From NCBI GenBank assembly GCA_021845835.1, contig JAJZVE010000319.1, forward strand, positions 1 through 5,900: a DNA stretch of 5,900 nucleotides, read 5' to 3'. Positions 5,594 through 5,900 of this stretch are shown piece by piece. Origin of the DNA: Pseudomonadota bacterium. Lineage in GTDB: Bacteria; Pseudomonadota; Alphaproteobacteria; Acetobacterales; Acetobacteraceae. The stretch's first letter is position 1. Every line of letters begins with the position of its first letter. Made by a program: the position numbers and the translations under genes. The notes under the pieces are model-generated. The model had not been told where the DNA came from. It searched no databases and saw nothing but the letters and a program-made list of their open reading frames with translations.

Positions 5594-5900
5594 CGACGCT
5601 CAGGGTCGGCATCGCCAGCTACGACGAGATGAAGGCCCGCACCCTGGCGATCGCCCGCGGCGAGCACCATGTCGCCGCCGGCGAGCCGAAGGTTTGGTTC
5701 ACCTCCACCGAATCCTTCGCCAAGGTCCTCTCCGCCGGCAACCGCGACCTGCTCCGCGTCATCGCCGAGCGGGCCCCGGGATCGCTCGACGAGCTCGCGG
5801 CGCTCACGGGACGCAAGAAGTCCAATCTCTCCCGCACGCTCAAGACCATGGCGGGCTACGGGCTGGTCCGGCTGGAACGCGGCGAGCGCGGGCGCATTGC
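5590..5900 (+). CDS. tumA: TumA-type winged-helix antitoxin (HVO_A0114-like), 3'-truncated by the window edge
   Basis: The first 103 codons are visible and the frame is open to the right edge. The N-terminus LRVGIASYDEMKARTLAIARGE with VWFTSTESFAKVLSAGNRDL is typical of the HVO_A0114-type putative DNA-binding proteins that pair with DUF6516/TumE toxins. Residues 51-63 form the first helix, SLDELAALTGRKKSNLSRTLKTM (65-87) is a MarR-like helix-turn-helix with recognition helix around 75-87, and GLVRLERGERGRIA begins the wing. It should neutralise the toxin and repress the operon, probably at the palindrome 5210-5228. The start ATG 5590 has a good ribosome binding site and overlaps the toxin stop by ATGA. 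Confidence 0.85.
   Translation, partial: MTTLRVGIASYDEMKARTLAIARGEHHVAAGEPKVWFTSTESFAKVLSAGNRDLLRVIAERAPGSLDELAALTGRKKSNLSRTLKTMAGYGLVRLERGERGRI

Noticed and set aside
1..5900. CRISPR array, tRNA or rRNA
   Set aside because: No regularly spaced repeats, cloverleaf signatures or rRNA-like segments were seen on either strand.

Overview
This is a high-GC, bacterial-looking window. The paired genes for periplasmic glucan synthesis point to a Gram-negative proteobacterium. GC content, codon use and the style of the IS110 and TumE relatives suggest an alphaproteobacterium, perhaps in the Rhodospirillales/Acetobacteraceae range; that placement is an inference. Every intact gene reads on the + strand.

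Left half (1-3456): an opgG-opgH (mdoG-mdoH) operon. opgG enters from the left edge without its N-terminal part. Its last 13 bases overlap the start of opgH, which is complete. OpgH is the inner-membrane glucosyltransferase that builds the beta-glucan chain from UDP-glucose. OpgG is the periplasmic partner needed to make or process osmoregulated periplasmic glucans.

Middle (3457-5209): about 1.75 kb without an intact gene, which reads as a graveyard of mobile or accessory DNA. Its parts, left to right, are: a possible minus-strand transposase C-terminus (about 3650-3830); a plus-strand C-terminal gene fragment ending at 4012 with an LNPLSHDP motif; a clear C-terminal relic of an IS110-family transposase (about 4150-4629) with a Trp-to-TAG nonsense change; an unassigned stretch; a GC-poor patch (4901-5050, about 49% GC) with a perfect GGAGGAGG ribosome binding site ahead of a 15-codon ORF; and a strong hairpin at 5061-5089.

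Right end (5210-5900): a reversed-order toxin-antitoxin pair. A DUF6516/TumE-type toxin (5237-5593) overlaps by ATGA with a TumA-type winged-helix antitoxin (5590 to beyond the edge). Directly upstream is an AT-rich perfect inverted repeat, GTTATC-N7-GATAAC, a good candidate for the operator the antitoxin binds to control its own operon. The same hexamer occurs twice more upstream, 21 bases apart.

No tRNA, rRNA, CRISPR array or convincing intrinsic terminator was seen. The most notable items are the TA module with its palindrome and repeated hexamers, and the layered gene relics between it and the glucan operon. I see no clear evidence of a wholly new system.
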